From a virus: a stretch of DNA of 30,984 bases. Position 1 is the first letter of the stretch, and each line of letters begins with the position of its first letter. A model generated the notes under the pieces. The model was not told where the DNA came from. It saw nothing but the letters and a program-made list of their open reading frames with translations, and searched no databases. Shown here in pieces: positions 29,716 to 30,984 of the stretch. Location: positions 1-30,984 of the IMG/VR virus record IMGVR_UViG_3300034103_000257; one strand, given 5' to 3'. The translations under genes were made by a program, and so were the position numbers.

Positions 29716-30610
29716 ATCAGCCGGGACGTTTCGCCGGAAGAACGCCTCCGATCCGTGGCTCGTCACGTCACTTGACGGCGGCGTCACTCGCATCGACTTC
29801 CAGACTCGCCTATGGGTTTTGCTCTCCAGCGATTGGCACTGGGACTCGACCAAGTGCAACCGCGAGAAGCTGGCCTCGGATCTACAGAAGGCGAAAGAAC
29901 TCAACGCCGCAGTGCTGTCAATCGGCGATCACTTCGACGCCATGGGGGGGAAGTACGATCCCCGCAGCAACGGTAAGTGGGACGTGCGACCAGAGTTTCA
30001 GCGTGGCAACTACTACGACGATATCGTCACGCAGTGTGCCGAGTGGCTGGAGCCGTACCGCGAGCAGATGGCTCTCATCACGCCAGGCAATCATGAGACG
30101 GCCGTACGGAAACGCATGGAGACGTGCCTAACGACCAGGCTTGTGGAGCAGCTGCGGGTGCGTGGCTCCAAGGTGCGGCACTCTGGCTACTCGGGGTGGA
30201 TTCTGTTTCGTGCCAAGAACGGCAAAACCAGCTCGGCTCTATATCGACTTTGGTACCACCACGGCTACGGCGGAGGCGGCCCTGTCACTCGAGGTGTGAT
30301 CGACTACAGCCGATACCTTGTGGACGTTGACGCCGACTGTATCCACGCCGGGCACGTGCACCAGCGGACGCTCATTGAAGCGAGCCGGCAGCGGCTGTCG
30401 CCTACCGGCATTCCACGTATTCGGCCGATGCACCTCGTTCGCTCAGCGGCCTACAAGCAAGAGTGCTTGACCGATGGCTGGGCTGTCGAGAAAGGCATGA
30501 GCGCTCGGCCGCTTGGCGGCTGGTGGATGCTGCTGCGATGGAACACGGACAGCACGGAGTTGCGTGCGTCGTTTCACGACTCGCCGCGTGATGACAACGA
30601 CGACGCTTGA
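29708..30610 (+). CDS. Calcineurin-type metallophosphoesterase
   Basis: A 300-residue protein with the full set of metal-binding motifs: SSDWHWD (40-46, Asp42 and His44), SIGDHFD (71-77, Asp74), PGNHE (126-130), WYHHGYGGGG (182-191) and AGHVHQR (214-220, His216 and His218). This is the calcineurin-like fold, which hydrolyses phosphoesters in nucleotides, nucleic acids or proteins. SbcD/MRE11-like nucleases and nucleotide phosphatases belong here, but without a partner ATPase the function is open. It starts at the ATG overlapping the metallopeptidase-like gene. Confidence 0.85.
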   Translation: MARSAGTFRRKNASDPWLVTSLDGGVTRIDFQTRLWVLLSSDWHWDSTKCNREKLASDLQKAKELNAAVLSIGDHFDAMGGKYDPRSNGKWDVRPEFQRGNYYDDIVTQCAEWLEPYREQMALITPGNHETAVRKRMETCLTTRLVEQLRVRGSKVRHSGYSGWILFRAKNGKTSSALYRLWYHHGYGGGGPVTRGVIDYSRYLVDVDADCIHAGHVHQRTLIEASRQRLSPTGIPRIRPMHLVRSAAYKQECLTDGWAVEKGMSARPLGGWWMLLRWNTDSTELRASFHDSPRDDNDDA

Positions 30611-30652
30611 CGCACGCCGCATGCTTTCCATTTTCCCGAAAAAAGGAATGCC

Positions 30653-30984
30653 ATGAGCACGACACTCGAAGCGGCCAACGACGCGATGCGGGCAGCAGTG
30701 AAGACCAGGCTGGAAGCCACGCCAAAGGATGATCCCAAGATGCGGGGCTATGTGTCGCCGGCTGTAACGGAACCTCTGCCGGAAGTCGCAGAAGCAGAGG
30801 AAATGCAACACGACAGCGAGACCTATGCCGATTGGGACAGGTTGCGTGGCGACGGGTTGACGCAGACCGACGTGCACCCAACCAGCCAGGCGTTCTTCGA
30901 CCTGTGCGACGCTCTGAAAGAAATGCACCGCAGGAAATCTTCCGATTACGGATGCCCGAGCGGCACAGATCCGCTGGCAAACAT
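30653..30984 (+). CDS. Partial gene with C-terminal DPLAN-type motif
   Basis: A frame that starts at ATG 30653 (AAAAAAGGAATGCC upstream) and is cut by the window end after about 110 codons. It has an acidic N-terminus and a segment FFDLCDALKEMHRRKSSDYG, then CPSGTDPLANI. The K-x-x-DYG...DPLAN pattern is common in a family of small phage proteins of uncertain, possibly nucleotide-related, function. The end of the protein lies outside the window. Confidence 0.6.
   Translation, partial: MSTTLEAANDAMRAAVKTRLEATPKDDPKMRGYVSPAVTEPLPEVAEAEEMQHDSETYADWDRLRGDGLTQTDVHPTSQAFFDLCDALKEMHRRKSSDYGCPSGTDPLAN

Noticed and set aside
30607-30635. TTGACG followed by a T-rich stretch before the last gene
   Set aside because: The -10 position reads ATTTTC, too far from consensus to call a promoter.
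1-30984. tRNA genes, CRISPR arrays, insertion sequences, integrase and attachment sites
   Set aside because: I looked for cloverleaf-like segments, regularly spaced repeats, transposase or tyrosine/serine recombinase motifs and found none that I could support.

Overview
The window is about 31 kb of a GC-rich tailed-phage genome with an HK97-type head and a long, non-contractile-type tail (siphovirus-like). Every supportable gene lies on the + strand. Genes are packed almost without gaps, most joined by ATGA, GTGA or TGATG stop/start overlaps, and GTG starts are frequent. Both ends cut through genes. I see no integrase, excisionase, repressor, tRNA, CRISPR array or insertion sequence, so nothing here argues for a prophage state. 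The host cannot be read directly. GACC-type cysteine modules plus an autotransporter-type beta-strand repeat in the large tail protein, and a papain-like protease, suggest a planctomycete-like host, but that is inference.

Layout. (1) 1-5.8 kb, early and replication genes: small winged-helix and helix-turn-helix proteins, a ParB-like/MT-A70 adenine methyltransferase fusion, a replication-initiator-like protein, a LexA-type DNA-binding domain and a complete DNA polymerase sliding clamp. No polymerase, helicase or primase is visible. (2) 5.9-8.9 kb: a small exported protein, a RusA Holliday-junction resolvase, a SAM methyltransferase overlapping a glycosyltransferase, a second HTH protein and two small unknowns. 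(3) 8.9-11.2 kb, a membrane/envelope cluster that may be the lysis module: a two-helix membrane protein, a papain-family cysteine protease, a lipoprotein with paired CxxCxGTG motifs and two further small membrane proteins. No classical endolysin is recognisable. (4) 11.2-12.8 kb: three accessory genes, probably virion or fibre proteins, ahead of the packaging genes. (5) 12.8-19 kb, packaging and head: HNH nuclease, a cluster of inverted repeats (cos/pac candidate), small and large terminase, portal, prohead protease, a very short zinc-ribbon gene and the major capsid protein, closed by a strong intrinsic terminator.

(6) 19-24.7 kb: a second glycosyltransferase directly after the capsid terminator, then head-tail connector, head-tail adaptor, HK97 gp10-like protein, tail terminator, two tail-tube-like proteins, and a gpG/gpT tail-assembly chaperone pair whose reading frames imply a programmed frameshift at CTT-TAG-C. 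The tape measure protein (445 aa) predicts a short tail. (7) 24.7-28.9 kb: distal tail and fibre genes ending in an 803-residue protein with about 40 cysteines in its first 270 residues followed by a beta-repeat region. (8) 28.9-31 kb: accessory genes, including a two-helix membrane protein, an HExxH metallopeptidase-like protein, a calcineurin-type metallophosphoesterase, and the start of a gene ending in a DPLAN-type motif.

The genes describe a virulent-looking siphovirus that carries its own clamp and resolvase, methylates adenine, encodes two sugar transferases that may decorate virion or host glycans, and may open or modify a protein-rich host envelope with a cysteine protease. The least conventional features are the protease cluster, the cysteine-rich adhesin, the capsid-linked glycosyltransferase and the RF2-like frameshift signal.
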